DNA of 64,000 nt from Devosia neptuniae (lineage in GTDB: Bacteria; Pseudomonadota; Alphaproteobacteria; Rhizobiales; Devosiaceae): the NCBI RefSeq assembly GCF_025452235.1, contig NZ_CP104965.1, positions 2,352,501 through 2,416,500 of the forward strand. The letters run 5' to 3'. The position numbers and the translations under genes are program-made. The notes under the pieces were generated by a model that was given only the letters and a program-made list of their open reading frames with translations, did not search any database and was not told the DNA's origin. Shown one piece after another: positions 46,800-56,725 of this stretch (position 1 is the first letter of the stretch; every line of letters starts with the position of its first letter).

Positions 46800-47759
46800 T
46801 CACTTTAAAAACGGCAGCTCCGGCCCAACCGGGATAATCCGCGTCGGATTAATCGTGATGTGGCTCCAGTAGTAATGCGTGCGGATGTGGTCGAAATCGA
46901 CCGTTTCCTTCACACCGGGAACCTCGTACAGCGCCTTGAGATAGTGGCTGAGATTGGGGTAATCGGCGATGCGTTTGCGGTTGCATTTGAAGTGGCCAAC
47001 ATAGACCGCGTCGAACCGCACCAGCGTCGTAAACAGCCGCCAATCGGCTTCGGTGATGGTCTCGCCGGTGAGATAAGCGGTTTCGCCCAATAGACCTTCC
47101 ACCCAGTCCAGTGCGTCGAACAGCTTGGCGACGGCCTCGTCATAGGCCTCCTGCCTGGTGGCAAAGCCGGCCTTGTAGACGCCATTGTTGATGTCGTCAT
47201 AGACGCGGGCATTGATGGCGTCGATCTGCGGGCGCAGGGCCTCGGGGTAATAATCGTCCGTATTGCCGGTCAGCTCGTCGAAGGCCGAGTTGAACATGCG
47301 GATGATTTCCGAGCTTTCATTGGAGACGATGGTGCCGGTCTGCTTGTCCCACAGCACGGGCACGGTGACGCGGCCGGTATAGTCCGGCACGGCCTGAGTG
47401 TAGACCTGCCACAGGAAGTCCTTGCCGAGCAGGTCATCGCCGGTCGAGCCTTCGTCGGTCAGAAAGCTCCAGCCAGTTTCGTCGGGCATTTTGGGCGAGA
47501 CGACCGACACCGAGATCAGGTCTTCCAGATTCTTGAGCTTGCGGACGATCAGTGTGCGATGTGCCCAAGGGCAGGCCAGCGACACATAGAGGTGATAGCG
47601 CCCGGCCTCGGCCTTGAACCCGCCTGTGCCCGATGGGCCGGCGCTGCCGTCAGCAGTGATCCAGTTGCGGAAGCCCGCCTGGCTGCGCTCGAATTTGCCG
47701 CCCGTCTTTTTGGTGTCGTACCATTGGGTGGACCATTTACCGTCGATCAGTTGTCCCAC
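46800..47759 (-). CDS. glutathionyl-hydroquinone reductase (YqjG/ECM4 type)
   Basis: Xi-class glutathione transferase that reduces glutathionyl-hydroquinones, 319 residues from GTG 47759. The catalytic cysteine motif is CPWAHR, with VPVLWDKQTGTIVSNESSEI and a C-terminal all-helical domain containing TEADWRLFTTLVRFDAVYV. The GTG follows GGAAAGGG and matches the usual N-terminus (QLIDGKWSTQWYDT). An in-frame extension of 25 residues to 47834 looks non-coding. Confidence 0.9.
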   Translation of the reverse strand: MGQLIDGKWSTQWYDTKKTGGKFERSQAGFRNWITADGSAGPSGTGGFKAEAGRYHLYVSLACPWAHRTLIVRKLKNLEDLISVSVVSPKMPDETGWSFLTDEGSTGDDLLGKDFLWQVYTQAVPDYTGRVTVPVLWDKQTGTIVSNESSEIIRMFNSAFDELTGNTDDYYPEALRPQIDAINARVYDDINNGVYKAGFATRQEAYDEAVAKLFDALDWVEGLLGETAYLTGETITEADWRLFTTLVRFDAVYVGHFKCNRKRIADYPNLSHYLKALYEVPGVKETVDFDHIRTHYYWSHITINPTRIIPVGPELPFLK

Positions 47760-48109
47760 GATCGAACCCTTTCCGTCATGTTGTCGTCTCGTTTGCAGGT
47801 CTAAGTCCGGCAAGCCGAATACGTTGCCATTCACATAGACCGGCGCGGCGGGAAGGATAAGAACTCAATGGCGTGACGAACCGTTGTGCATATCGAACAC
47901 AGCGCCCGCCGAAGGTCTTGATTTTCTTCGGTGCTGCAATACCTTTCTGTTTACGCGAGGCCCCCATGGTGCTAATGCGATTTTCAGGCGTGGAGGCGCC
48001 CAGGATGGTAAAGGTTTTGCTGGTGACACGACGACCGTAAGCGGTCTTTTGAAGCGGTGCCCTGTTGCGGCGCCGGGTTTGTCCTACGCATTCCATCCTG
48101 GATAATGTC
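47760..48109. other. 350-base gap without an assigned gene
   Basis: This stretch has lower GC than its surroundings. A minus-strand open frame spans it (47776-48165), including APKKIKTFGGRCVRYAQRF, but it has no ribosome site and overlaps the GNAT start. I do not call it. No RNA or repeat was recognised. Confidence 0.5.
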
Positions 48110-48664
48110 ATGAGCCTTCTATCTGCGCCTTCGGCTGCGGCCGCTGCTGTCTCCGCTTCGCCCATTCACGCGCCCACCGTTCGCTACGCAAATGCCGCCG
48201 ATGATGCTTTCATCGAGGAATTGCAGGCTATTGCCTTTGGCCCGGGCCGGTTTGCCCGCACCGCATTTCGCATCCGCGAGCGGTTTCCGATCGACAAGAG
48301 CCTGAGCCTGGTTGCCGAGGTCGATGGCACGCCTTGCGGCTCGGTTTGGATGACCCCGATCAGCATTGGCGGCATCAATGGCTGGATGCTCGGCCCGCTG
48401 GCTACCCATCCCAATTTCCGCAAGCTCGGCGCCGGCAAGCTGCTCGCCCGCGAAGTCACCAAGCGCGCTTTGGCGCGGGGCGATGGCCAGTTCGTCATGC
48501 TGGTGGGCGACCGCGACTATTATTGCCCGCTGGGCTGGGAGCCCACCACTTTGGGCGCCATCCAGTTTCCGGGCCCGGTCGATCCGACCCGCGTGCTGGT
48601 CTATGCCGATGATAAATCGCTGGCCACGACGCTCAGCGGTTCGATCGCGGCGTTCCAGCGATAA
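48110..48664 (+). CDS. GNAT-family N-acetyltransferase
   Basis: Acetyl-CoA-dependent acyltransferase of 184 residues, YhbS-like. The acetyl-CoA-binding segment is LGPLATHPNFRKLGAGKLLA, and the C-terminal GDRDYYCPLGWEP is typical of this subgroup. ATG 48110 is preferred over an upstream in-frame ATG at 48065. The acceptor is unknown. Confidence 0.87.
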   Translation: MSLLSAPSAAAAAVSASPIHAPTVRYANAADDAFIEELQAIAFGPGRFARTAFRIRERFPIDKSLSLVAEVDGTPCGSVWMTPISIGGINGWMLGPLATHPNFRKLGAGKLLAREVTKRALARGDGQFVMLVGDRDYYCPLGWEPTTLGAIQFPGPVDPTRVLVYADDKSLATTLSGSIAAFQR

Positions 48665-48710
48665 AAGGGATGCAGGGGCGGGCAGGCTCGCTTAAGCTCC
48701 GCATTCCGAT

Positions 48711-49355
48711 TTGAATTGCTGGTGCCTCTTGTCGCTGGACGCCTCCGTCATCGATCAACTTGCCGCGCGGCTGCTGGCTGCCCCGCCTGCTCTGCCAGGT
48801 GGCGAACAGCTGGTGCCCGATTGGCTGCCAGAGCGGGCCTTCGATCGCCCGCCCGTGCCGGCGGCGGTGCTGATCGCGCTGATTCGGCGGCCCGAGGGCT
48901 ATACCGTGCTTTATACCGAGCGCTCGCCGGATCTGCGGGCGCATTCGGGTCAGGTGGCGTTTCCCGGCGGCAAGGTGGATGCCGCCGACGCCGATGTCGG
49001 AGCCGCGGCTTTGCGCGAGGCCTATGAAGAGGTCGGCATGCGGCGCCAGGATGCGCGCATTCTGGGCTTCATGCCCACCTATTTCACCGGGACCAATTAC
49101 CTGATCACGCCGGTCGTTGCCGAGGTCGAGCCCAGCGGCCCCTTCGTGCCCAATCCGGGCGAGGTGCATTCGGTGTTCGAAGTGCCGCTGCAGCGGATTC
49201 TGGACACCGAGAGCTATGGCCGGTTCCGCATCAAGCGGAATGGGCGGGAGCACAGCACCTGGCAGATCGACCATGATGGCCACACAATCTGGGGCATTAC
49301 TGCCAATCTGACCCGCCAGTTCCGCGATCTGGCGCTGGGCGAGGTCGCGCTATGA
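48711..49355 (+). CDS. CoA pyrophosphatase-type Nudix hydrolase (NudL/YeaB-like)
   Basis: Nudix enzyme of about 208-214 residues that probably hydrolyses coenzyme A derivatives to phosphopantetheine and 3',5'-ADP. The NudL-specific motif precedes the box (LRAHSGQVAFPGGK), and the box is completed by ALREAYEEVGM. TTG at 48711 or 48729 is the start. The stop overlaps the CCA-enzyme start as ATGA. This NudL-CCA pair is common in alphaproteobacteria. Confidence 0.88.
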   Translation: MNCWCLLSLDASVIDQLAARLLAAPPALPGGEQLVPDWLPERAFDRPPVPAAVLIALIRRPEGYTVLYTERSPDLRAHSGQVAFPGGKVDAADADVGAAALREAYEEVGMRRQDARILGFMPTYFTGTNYLITPVVAEVEPSGPFVPNPGEVHSVFEVPLQRILDTESYGRFRIKRNGREHSTWQIDHDGHTIWGITANLTRQFRDLALGEVAL

Positions 49356-50533
49356 AGCCGGAAGAACGGCTGGCCGCGGCCGAATGGCTCCTGCGTCCTG
49401 AAACACAGGCGATTTTTGCTGCACTCGATGGCGACAAGGGCCGCACCCGCGCCGTTGGCGGTGTGGTGCGCGACACGCTGCTGGCCCGCGAGCGGGATAA
49501 TCCCGATATTGATCTGGCGACCGTACTCACGCCCGATGAAGTCATTGCGCGGGCCAAGGCCAATGGCATTGCCCACTATCCCACCGGCATCGACCACGGC
49601 ACGGTGACCCTCAAACTGGGTGAGACCCTGGCCGAGGTCACGACGCTGCGCCGGGATGTGGAAACCGATGGCCGCCATGCCGTGGTGGCCTTTGGCACTG
49701 ATTGGGCCGAGGACGCCGCCCGCCGCGATTTCACGCTCAATGCGCTCTATTGCGAGGCGGATGGCACTCTGTTCGACCCATTGGGCGGCATTAATGACGC
49801 GCTCAATGGCCGGGTGCGTTTCATCGGCGACGCCGCGACGCGCATCGCGGAAGATAGCTTGCGCGTCTATCGCTTCTTCCGCTTTTCAGCCAGCCATGGC
49901 GGCGAAAAGTTCGACCCCGATGGGCTGGCGGCCTGTGCCGCTGCGGTCGGGCAATTGGGCCATCTGTCGGCCGAGCGGGTCGGCAGCGAAATCATGCGCA
50001 TGCTGGCTTTGCCCGATATCGCGCTGACCTTGGGCGCCATGGCAGCCATCGGGCTGATTGAGATCGACGCCGATCGGGTCAAAACACTGAAAGCCTATGA
50101 AACATTGGGCGGCTTTACCGCCGCCACCCGGCTTGCCGTTCTGATCGGCGACCGGCCCGCCGAAGTCGTTCAACAGCAATGGCGGCTCTCGAACGAGGTC
50201 ATGCGAGCGGCCCAAACCGTGGCCGCCGCCGCTGAGATGGTCGAGCAGGACCGGCTGGATGAAGCTGCCTATCGATTTGGCGAGGTGGCCGTCGAAGGCC
50301 TGGCGCTGGCCGCAGCGCAAGGCGGCTGGAAGCCCGACCGACTGGCCGAGGCCGCTCGCTCGCTGGCCGCCGTGCAATTGGTGCCGTTTCCGATTTCGGG
50401 CAATGATCTGGCCGGCCTCGGCATCAAACCGGGGCCGGCTCTGGGCCAGGAACTGGCGCGCCTTGAGCGCATCTGGATCGACAGCGGCTTTGCCCTGGAT
50501 CGGGAGGCGCTGCTGGCGCAGGCGAAAGTTTAG
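49352..50533 (+). CDS. cca: CCA tRNA nucleotidyltransferase
   Basis: Adds or repairs the CCA end of tRNAs. It has 393 residues, a class-II polymerase-beta-type enzyme. The catalytic region shows GGVVRDTLLAR and NPDIDLATVLTPDE, followed by RRDFTLNALY and the neck helices. It has no HD domain, as is normal for alphaproteobacteria. Translationally coupled to the Nudix gene by a four-base overlap. Confidence 0.93.
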   Translation: MKPEERLAAAEWLLRPETQAIFAALDGDKGRTRAVGGVVRDTLLARERDNPDIDLATVLTPDEVIARAKANGIAHYPTGIDHGTVTLKLGETLAEVTTLRRDVETDGRHAVVAFGTDWAEDAARRDFTLNALYCEADGTLFDPLGGINDALNGRVRFIGDAATRIAEDSLRVYRFFRFSASHGGEKFDPDGLAACAAAVGQLGHLSAERVGSEIMRMLALPDIALTLGAMAAIGLIEIDADRVKTLKAYETLGGFTAATRLAVLIGDRPAEVVQQQWRLSNEVMRAAQTVAAAAEMVEQDRLDEAAYRFGEVAVEGLALAAAQGGWKPDRLAEAARSLAAVQLVPFPISGNDLAGLGIKPGPALGQELARLERIWIDSGFALDREALLAQAKV

Positions 50534-50727
50534 TGCTTGGTCGCCTTGGGCCCGTCGGTATCGACGATGCGCTCCTTGATGCGCTCGATCATTTCGGGGC
50601 GCACATCGGTTTCGCCATGCAGGGTCTTGAGATTTTCCACTGCGCGGCGCACCACTTCGGCTTCGCTTTCCGCCTCGGCATGCCAGGTGGAGCCGGGGAT
50701 CAGTGAGCCCGAATCAAAGCGTTTCAT
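50530..50727 (-). CDS. small DUF1059-like protein lacking its cysteines
   Basis: A protein of 65 residues from ATG 50727, which GGGAG precedes by seven bases. It is similar in layout to DUF1059 proteins (MKRFDCGxLIPGC). Here both cysteines are serines (FDSGSLIPGSTWHAEAE), so any metal or redox site is lost. The rest reads EAEVVRRAVENLKTLHGE and RPEMIERIKERI. It overlaps the CCA stop by four bases on the opposite strand. Function unknown. Confidence 0.7.
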   Translation of the reverse strand: MKRFDSGSLIPGSTWHAEAESEAEVVRRAVENLKTLHGETDVRPEMIERIKERIVDTDGPKATKH

Positions 50728-50790
50728 CTGCATCTCCCTAGTTTGAGCAGTGGGAGGGAACGTGCAGGGCAGGGTAGGGTTCCAGGGTTT

Positions 50791-50900
50791 GTGCCACGAC
50801 CTCGTCCTTCGACAAGCTCAGGATGAGGTCTACTGGGTATCCAGCACTCTATCAGTAGACCTCATGGTGAGCTTGTCGAACCACGAGGTCGTGGCACGAC
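50791..50900. repeat. dispersed palindromic repeat, family A copy 3
   Basis: A long palindrome whose ends are GTGCCACGACCTCGT and ACGAGGTCGTGGCAC, with nested arms CTTCGACAAGCTCAGGATGA and CTCATGGTGAGCTTGTCGAA. It is the most complete copy of the family and lies right before the end of the ATPase gene at 50904, where it could act as a terminator. Confidence 0.88.
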
Positions 50901-50903
50901 CCC

Positions 50904-52079
50904 TCAATCGTCGGCAAATTCGCCGATTTGGCTCAATCCTTCCAGCCATGTGCCGTCATCGTTCCGCACCACTTCGCGTGGCAACACGCCGCTTTCGGCG
51001 GCTATGGCGTCGGCCAGGTCGCGGGCATGGGTCACGACCCAGACCTGGCTGCGCTCCGCCGCCTTGACGATCAGTCGTGCCAGCATCGGGAGCAGGTTGG
51101 GATGGAGGCTGTTCTCCGGCTCGTTGAACGCGATGAAGGGCGGCAGCCGATAGGACAGTAGCGCCCCCGCCAGCGCCAGGAATTGCAGCGTCCCGTCCGA
51201 CAGTTCGTGTGGCGCGAACACCCGCTTGGGCATTTCGGCGTAACGCATGCCGAAGCTGGCGAATTCGCCGACCTCGGGAATCACCAGTTCGGCACCGGGA
51301 AAAGCATCCTGGACTGCCCGGTCGAGATCGATGCGGTCGCCGCGAATATGGTGCAAAGTCGCCAGCACGGCGCCGAGATTGCTGCCGTCCGAAGCGAGTG
51401 AAGGCGCCGTCACCGCGCGAGAGGGACGGCGTAGTGCCGATTCCGCATCGGTGCGAAAGCCGTGGAAGAAGCGCCAAGCGACCAACGAATCCCGCACCAG
51501 CGCAACTTCCGAGCGCCCCGACAAGGCGGCCAGCGCCGTCTCGCTGGCCAAGATATCGTCATCAGCCAGCTCGCGTCGCCCCGCCGCGTCGCGCGCCCAG
51601 GCCATGCCGCCCTTGCGATCCATCAGGCTGACAGTCTTGCCGCGTTGCTGCCATTCAAGACTCTCGGCACGCACCTGGGCCTCGTTAGGAAAGGCGGCCG
51701 TCGCTTCCTTCGGGGCAAAGCCCACGTCAAGCCGATAGGTCGGATCGAAACTGCCGTCCCCCAGATCGGCAAAGCTCGCGGCCAGCCGCAGGCTGTTGCC
51801 CTCGCCCCTGCGATAACCGTCAGTGCGGTACATCGGCTCGAAACTGCCGTCTGGTGAAAGATTCTTCCCGCCGGCCCAGAAGATCGAGGCCAGCCCGCCT
51901 TCGCGCGCAATCTCGTCGGCCAGCGTGCCACGCGCTGCCGCTTGCAGCAGTTCCAGCGAGCGGTAGAGGTTGGTCTTGCCCACGCCATTGCCGCCCACCA
52001 GCACCGTCAACTGCCGCACCGGAAACCGGATCTTGCGGACCGAACGATAGCCGATGATCTCGACGGCGGAGAGCGTCAT
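50904..52079 (-). CDS. SMC/RecF-type AAA ATPase
   Basis: Predicted ATPase of 391 residues in the AAA_21/OLD-like group. The P-loop is GGNGVGKTN. The late signature is HELSDGTLQFLALAGALL, the Walker B-like segment is FIAFNEPENSLHPNLLPMLA, and VVTHARDLADA is the switch region. It has no nuclease (TOPRIM) domain, so it is not a complete OLD protein. No toxin or partner gene is beside it; it sits one base before hemF. Confidence 0.85.
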   Translation of the reverse strand: MTLSAVEIIGYRSVRKIRFPVRQLTVLVGGNGVGKTNLYRSLELLQAAARGTLADEIAREGGLASIFWAGGKNLSPDGSFEPMYRTDGYRRGEGNSLRLAASFADLGDGSFDPTYRLDVGFAPKEATAAFPNEAQVRAESLEWQQRGKTVSLMDRKGGMAWARDAAGRRELADDDILASETALAALSGRSEVALVRDSLVAWRFFHGFRTDAESALRRPSRAVTAPSLASDGSNLGAVLATLHHIRGDRIDLDRAVQDAFPGAELVIPEVGEFASFGMRYAEMPKRVFAPHELSDGTLQFLALAGALLSYRLPPFIAFNEPENSLHPNLLPMLARLIVKAAERSQVWVVTHARDLADAIAAESGVLPREVVRNDDGTWLEGLSQIGEFADD

Positions 52080-52080
52080 G

Positions 52081-52977
52081 TCACGGCCAGCGCACTTCGG
52101 GCGGCATGGAGGAGAGAATCGAGTTCACATTGCCCCCGGTCTTGAGGCCGAACATGGTGCCCCGATCGTAGAGCAGGTTGAATTCGACATAGCGCCCGCG
52201 CCGGATCAACTGTTCGTTGCGGTCGGCCTCGGTCCATGCGGTTTCGTAATTGCGGCGCACCAGTTCGGGGTAAATCCCGAGGAACGCTTCGCCCACCGCC
52301 TTGGTGAAATCGAAATCGGCGTCCCAATCACCCGAATTGAGCTGGTCGTAGAAAATGCCGCCAATGCCGCGATGTTCATTGCGATGGGGCAGGAAGAAAT
52401 ACTCGTCGCACCAGTCCTTGTAGCGCTGGTAATCGACGCCCGGCCGATCCGCACAGGCGGCGCGCATGGCGGCATGGAAATCGAGATTATCGCGATCGTC
52501 CTGCACGCGCCGGCGATCCAGCACGGGGGTCAAATCGGCGCCGCCGCCGAACCATTGCTTGCCGGTAACGATCATGCGCGTGTTCATATGCACCGCTGGA
52601 ACATGGGGGTTCCAGGGGTGCACGATCAGCGAAATGCCCGAACTCCAGAACTGGGCGCCCGCCTCGGTGCCCGGCATCTGCTTGGCAAAATCGGCCGAGA
52701 ATTCGCCATGGACGGTCGAGATATGCACGCCCGCCTTCTCGAAGACCCGGCCATGCAGCATGGACATTTCCCCGCCCCCGCCCGCGGCGCGATCCCAAGG
52801 GGTACGCTCGAATGTGCCGGGTGGCAGATGGCTATTGGGGCCGGTTACATCGGCCTCCAGCTGTTCAAAAGCGGCGCAAATCCGGTCGCGCAATGCGCGG
52901 AACCAGGCGGCAGCTATGGCTTTTTTATCGTCGATATCGGTCGGAACGGTCATGGTGGCAGTGGAATGAACCCTCAT
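52081..52977 (-). CDS. hemF: oxygen-dependent coproporphyrinogen III oxidase
   Basis: Heme biosynthesis enzyme that oxidatively decarboxylates coproporphyrinogen III to protoporphyrinogen IX. It has 298 residues. Conserved pieces include [41 protein letters not shown] and [14 protein letters not shown]. The start at 52977 overlaps the stop of trmL as ATGA, so translation is coupled. Being near petABC fits shared demand for heme. Confidence 0.95.
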   Translation of the reverse strand: MRVHSTATMTVPTDIDDKKAIAAAWFRALRDRICAAFEQLEADVTGPNSHLPPGTFERTPWDRAAGGGGEMSMLHGRVFEKAGVHISTVHGEFSADFAKQMPGTEAGAQFWSSGISLIVHPWNPHVPAVHMNTRMIVTGKQWFGGGADLTPVLDRRRVQDDRDNLDFHAAMRAACADRPGVDYQRYKDWCDEYFFLPHRNEHRGIGGIFYDQLNSGDWDADFDFTKAVGEAFLGIYPELVRRNYETAWTEADRNEQLIRRGRYVEFNLLYDRGTMFGLKTGGNVNSILSSMPPEVRWP

Positions 52978-53444
52978 TTGAGCTCTGTAAACCCGTCGGT
53001 CTGTCTTTTTGCTTCGCCCAGTATAAGCGTTGCGGCCAACGCCACATTGATCGAGCGCAGGCCCTCGCGCATCGGAATGCGCACGCGCAGGTCCGCGACG
53101 TCGGCCACAGCGTCGGGCACTCCGGCGCTTTCGCGGCCCACCATCAGGATGTCATTGGCCTCGTATTGCGCCTCGTAGGCAGAAGTCGTGGCCTTGGTGG
53201 TCAGCAACACCAGCCGTCGCCCCTCGAAGTGCCGCCATTGCTCGAAAGCGGCAAAGCCGGTGTGCTCGCGCACGATGGCATGGTCGAGGTAGTCGAGCCC
53301 GGCACGGGCCAGCGATTTGGCCGAGAACGGGAAGCCGGTGGGGTGGATGATATGGATAGTCGTGCCCAGGCATGCGCCGAGCCGGATCAGCGTGCCGGTA
53401 TTGTTGGCGATATCAGGCTGATAGAGGGCGAGTTCTACGGGCAT
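52974..53444 (-). CDS. trmL: tRNA (cytidine/uridine-34 2'-O)-methyltransferase TrmL
   Basis: SPOUT-class enzyme of 156 residues methylating the wobble ribose of tRNA-Leu. [20 protein letters not shown] is the N-terminal signature. The SAM knot shows [10 protein letters not shown] and [20 protein letters not shown] 53444 has GAGGAG upstream; the longer frame to 53507 is not needed. Confidence 0.93.
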   Translation of the reverse strand: MPVELALYQPDIANNTGTLIRLGACLGTTIHIIHPTGFPFSAKSLARAGLDYLDHAIVREHTGFAAFEQWRHFEGRRLVLLTTKATTSAYEAQYEANDILMVGRESAGVPDAVADVADLRVRIPMREGLRSINVALAATLILGEAKRQTDGFTELK

Positions 53445-53691
53445 GGGCTCCTCGGGCAGGGCGGTATCCCCGCCACGGATTTGGCACTTTAAGGCCTGCT
53501 GCGGCAATCGGGTTGGGAATAGTGTCGCAGTTGATCCATGTCATCGCCCACCGCACTGGACAAGTTCCTGTGACAGTGCAAAAAGAACCCCGGACTGACG
53601 GGCCGCTTGAGGGTGGACGGCGGCTGATTCCGCTTATGCGTGAGAGGCCCTGCCGCTACCGGCCGCGTTGGGCGTGTATTGTACGGGGATC

Positions 53692-54222
53692 GTGACCTTG
53701 GCTACGCAAGCAGAACATTCAACGACGCGGCGGGACTTCCTGTATGTCGCAACCGGTGCCGTTGGTGCCGTGGGCGCGGCGGCAGTGGTCTGGCCGCTGA
53801 TCAACCAGCTCAATCCCGATGCGTCGACCCTGGCGCTGGCCAGTATCGAGTTCAATCTCGCCAATATTCCAGAAGGCCAGTCGGTGACGATCACCTGGCG
53901 CGGCCTGCCGGTTTTCGTGCGGCATCGCACCCAGGCCGAGATCGACGAGGCCAAGGCGGTTCCGCTGGCCGATCTCAAGGATCCCGAGACCGACGAGCAG
54001 CGCACCAAGCCCGGCCATGAAGAATGGCTGATCATGATCGCCAATTGCACTCACCTCGGTTGTGTGCCGATCGGACAGTCGGGCGATTTCGATGGCTGGT
54101 TCTGCCCTTGCCACGGTTCGCACTACGATAGCGCCGGCCGTATCCGTCGCGGCCCGGCACCCAAGAATCTTGTGGTGCCGCCTTATGAATTCATCAGCGA
54201 TACGCTGGTCCAGATCGGTTAG
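53692..54222 (+). CDS. petA: ubiquinol-cytochrome c reductase Rieske iron-sulfur subunit
   Basis: Rieske subunit of the cytochrome bc1 complex, 176 residues from GTG 53692 (GGGG upstream). It has a Tat-like [18 protein letters not shown] membrane anchor and the 2Fe-2S ligands in [10 protein letters not shown] and CPCHGSHYD. It transfers electrons from ubiquinol to cytochrome c1. First gene of petABC. Confidence 0.95.
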   Translation: MTLATQAEHSTTRRDFLYVATGAVGAVGAAAVVWPLINQLNPDASTLALASIEFNLANIPEGQSVTITWRGLPVFVRHRTQAEIDEAKAVPLADLKDPETDEQRTKPGHEEWLIMIANCTHLGCVPIGQSGDFDGWFCPCHGSHYDSAGRIRRGPAPKNLVVPPYEFISDTLVQIG

Positions 54223-54236
54223 TGGGGGCTTTTCCG

Positions 54237-55487
54237 ATGTCAGAACATTCGACTTACGTTCCAGGAAATGCCGCCGAAAAGTGGCTCGACGAGCGCCTGC
54301 CCGTCGTCAGGTTTGCCAAAGAGCACCTGATGGATTTCCCCACGCCGAAGAACCTCAATTACTGGTGGACCTTCGGCGCCATCCTCGTGATGTGCCTCGG
54401 CGTGCAGATCGTCACCGGCATTATCTTGGCCATGCATTATACGCCCAATGTGGCGCTGGCCTTTGACTCGGTCGAGCATATCCGCCGTGACGTCAATGGC
54501 GGCCGCATCATCCAGGCGGTCCACTCGGTGGGCGCCTCGATGTTCTTCGCGGCCCTCTATATCCACATTTTCCGCGGCATGTTCTTCGGCTCCTACAAGG
54601 CGCCGCGCGAGATCCTGTGGATCCTGGGTGTCGTTATCTTCATCCTGACCATGGCCACGGCCTTCATGGGCTATGTGCTGCCCTGGGGCCAGATGAGCTT
54701 CTGGGGCGCCACGGTTATCACCAATATCTTCTCGGCAATCCCAGTGGTGGGCGAGAGCCTGCTGCAGCTGCTGCGCGGTGGTTTTGCCGTGGGCAACCCG
54801 ACACTCAACCGCTTCTTCTCGCTGCATTACCTGCTGCCGTTCATCATTGCGGCGGTCGTGGTGCTGCATATCTGGGCGCTGCATGTGCCGGGCAACAACA
54901 ACCCGATCGGCGTCGAGGTCAAGGACAAGCGCGATACCGTGCCCTTCCATCCGTATTATACGATGAAGGACGCCTTCGCGATGGTGCTGTTCATGATCCC
55001 GTTCGCGTGGTTCGTGTTCTTCGCCCCCGACATCCTTGGTCACCCCGACAATTACATCATGGCCAATAGCCAGGTGACCCCGTCCCACATCGTGCCGGAA
55101 TGGTATCTGCTGCCCTTCTACACCATCCTGCGCGCCATCGACTTCAACGTGCTGTTCATCAACTCCCAGCTTGGCGGCGTGATCGCCATGGGCCTGTCGA
55201 TGCTGGCGCTGCTGGTGGTGCCGTGGCTGGATACGAGCAAGGTTCGCTCGGGCACGTTCCGCCCGATGTTCAAGTGGTTCTACGCCCTGTTCGTGCTCGA
55301 CTTCATCGCCCTGGCGTATCTGGGTGCGCAGGAAGCCGCCGAGCCCTACACGACCCTGGCCAAGGTGTGCACCGGCTACTACTTCCTCCACTTCTTCGTC
55401 ATCCTGCCCGTGTTGTCGCGCATTGAGGTTGCCAAGCCCCTGCCGACCAGCATTTCCGAGAGCGTTCTCGGCAAGGCACATTCGTGA
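54237..55487 (+). CDS. petB: cytochrome b of the bc1 complex
   Basis: Integral membrane subunit of 416 residues binding two hemes b. [46 protein letters not shown] and the C-terminal PEWYLLPFY (quinone site) are diagnostic, with eight predicted helices. The start at 54237 lies 14 bases after petA. Confidence 0.95.
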   Translation: MSEHSTYVPGNAAEKWLDERLPVVRFAKEHLMDFPTPKNLNYWWTFGAILVMCLGVQIVTGIILAMHYTPNVALAFDSVEHIRRDVNGGRIIQAVHSVGASMFFAALYIHIFRGMFFGSYKAPREILWILGVVIFILTMATAFMGYVLPWGQMSFWGATVITNIFSAIPVVGESLLQLLRGGFAVGNPTLNRFFSLHYLLPFIIAAVVVLHIWALHVPGNNNPIGVEVKDKRDTVPFHPYYTMKDAFAMVLFMIPFAWFVFFAPDILGHPDNYIMANSQVTPSHIVPEWYLLPFYTILRAIDFNVLFINSQLGGVIAMGLSMLALLVVPWLDTSKVRSGTFRPMFKWFYALFVLDFIALAYLGAQEAAEPYTTLAKVCTGYYFLHFFVILPVLSRIEVAKPLPTSISESVLGKAHS

Positions 55488-55504
55488 AAGGCGGGGCGGG
55501 TTCA

Positions 55505-56350
55505 ATGTTGACGTTCAAGACCATCATCGCTGCTGTCGCCATCGCCGCCGGCATGGCTGCAGCGCCGGCTTTCGCTGCCGAGGGCGCCGCGCCGCCGGTG
55601 CCCAAGGAAAGCTGGAGCTTTGCCGGCATTTTCGGCACCTATGACCAGAACCAGCTGCAGCGCGGCTTCCAGGTGTTCCGCGAAGTCTGTTCGAATTGCC
55701 ACAGCGCAAGGCTGCTGGCGTTCCGCAATCTTTCCGAAGAGGGCGGTCCGGGCTTCACCGAAGGCCAGGTCAAGGCGCTGGCGCTCGAATATGACGTGGC
55801 CGATCCGACTGCCGATGGCGGCACCCGCAAGGCCGTGGCGGCCGACCGCTGGCCGTCGCCCTTCGCGACCGACCAGGATGCCCGCGACGCCAATGGCGGC
55901 GTGGTGCCCCCTGATTTCTCGGTGCTGGCCAAGGCCCGCGGCATCAAGGACGCCTTCCCCTGGTGGATCACCAATTACTTCACCGGTTACTCGGAAGGCG
56001 GCCCGGACTATATCCACGCGCTGCTGAACGGCTATCACGATGAAGCGCCCGAAGGGTTCGACCTGCCCGAGGGCAAGCATTACAACGATTACTTCCCCGG
56101 CCACTCCATCGGCATGGGTCCGCCGCTGCAGGACGATCTGGTGGCCTATGAAGCCGCCGAGGGCCAGGAGCCGGTGCCGATGACGGTCGAGCAATATTCG
56201 CACGACGTCGCCGCCTTCATGATGTGGCTGGCCGAGCCGGGCCTGGTCTCGCGCAAGGAGACCGGCTTCAAGGTGCTGCTGTTCCTCATCGCCTTTGCCG
56301 GCCTGATGTGGGCCACCAAGCGCAAGCTGTGGCAGGGCATCGAGCACTAA
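55505..56350 (+). CDS. petC: cytochrome c1 of the bc1 complex
   Basis: Membrane-anchored c-type cytochrome of 281 residues. The signal peptide ends AAAPAFA, the heme motif is CSNCHSA and the C-terminal anchor is VLLFLIAFAGLMWATKRKLW. The sequence PVPMTVEQYSHDVAAFMMW is conserved in the family. ATG 55505 is preferred; a GTG at 55484 overlapping petB would add seven residues. Confidence 0.95.
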   Translation: MLTFKTIIAAVAIAAGMAAAPAFAAEGAAPPVPKESWSFAGIFGTYDQNQLQRGFQVFREVCSNCHSARLLAFRNLSEEGGPGFTEGQVKALALEYDVADPTADGGTRKAVAADRWPSPFATDQDARDANGGVVPPDFSVLAKARGIKDAFPWWITNYFTGYSEGGPDYIHALLNGYHDEAPEGFDLPEGKHYNDYFPGHSIGMGPPLQDDLVAYEAAEGQEPVPMTVEQYSHDVAAFMMWLAEPGLVSRKETGFKVLLFLIAFAGLMWATKRKLWQGIEH

Positions 56351-56370
56351 GCTCGTCGCAACACGATTTC

Positions 56371-56402
56371 GCAAAGGGCTCCCTCGGGGGCCCTTTGTTT
56401 TT
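56371..56402 (+). terminator. intrinsic terminator of petABC
   Basis: The stem CAAAGGGCTCCC/GGGGGCCCTTTG (one G-U pair) with a short loop is followed by TTTTTG. It starts 21 bases after the cytochrome c1 stop and is a good intrinsic terminator. Confidence 0.85.
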
Positions 56403-56493
56403 GCCGCGGTCACATCGGCTTCAGGGCTCTTGCCAAGCGCGCGCCGGGCCGCAATATGGTAACAATAGCCAAATCAATCGCGAGGCCGCCGAC

Positions 56494-56688
56494 ATGTCCG
56501 CAGTTCGCATCGCCGTGACCGTTGTCAGCGCCGCCATCACCGTCAGCCGCCACCCCGTGGTGCGCGCCGGTGTGCGGGCGGTGGTCAGCAACCCCAAGGC
56601 GCGCGAAACGGCTATCGGGGTGACTCGCTCGGCCGCCTACAATGCCGGCGTGATCGCGCGACACATCATGGGCCGCCGCGCTCCCTGA
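56494..56688 (+). CDS. small hypothetical protein
   Basis: A protein of 64 residues: MSAVRIAVTVVSAAITVSRH, then VRAGVRAVVSNPKARETAI and AYNAGVIARHIMGRRAP. The first half is moderately hydrophobic and the rest basic, so it could be membrane-associated. Start support is only fair. It lies between petABC and apt. I do not recognise it. Confidence 0.5.
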   Translation: MSAVRIAVTVVSAAITVSRHPVVRAGVRAVVSNPKARETAIGVTRSAAYNAGVIARHIMGRRAP

Positions 56689-56725
56689 TTTTTCCAAGAC
56701 CAATTATCCAATTTGCAGGATTGCG

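Noticed and set aside
47776..48165. 129-codon minus-strand frame
   Set aside because: It overlaps the GNAT start and has no convincing start signal, so it was left as part of a gap.
50904..52079. OLD-family or retron-like anti-phage ATPase
   Set aside because: No TOPRIM domain, reverse transcriptase or partner gene is present, and it sits in a housekeeping neighbourhood beside hemF.
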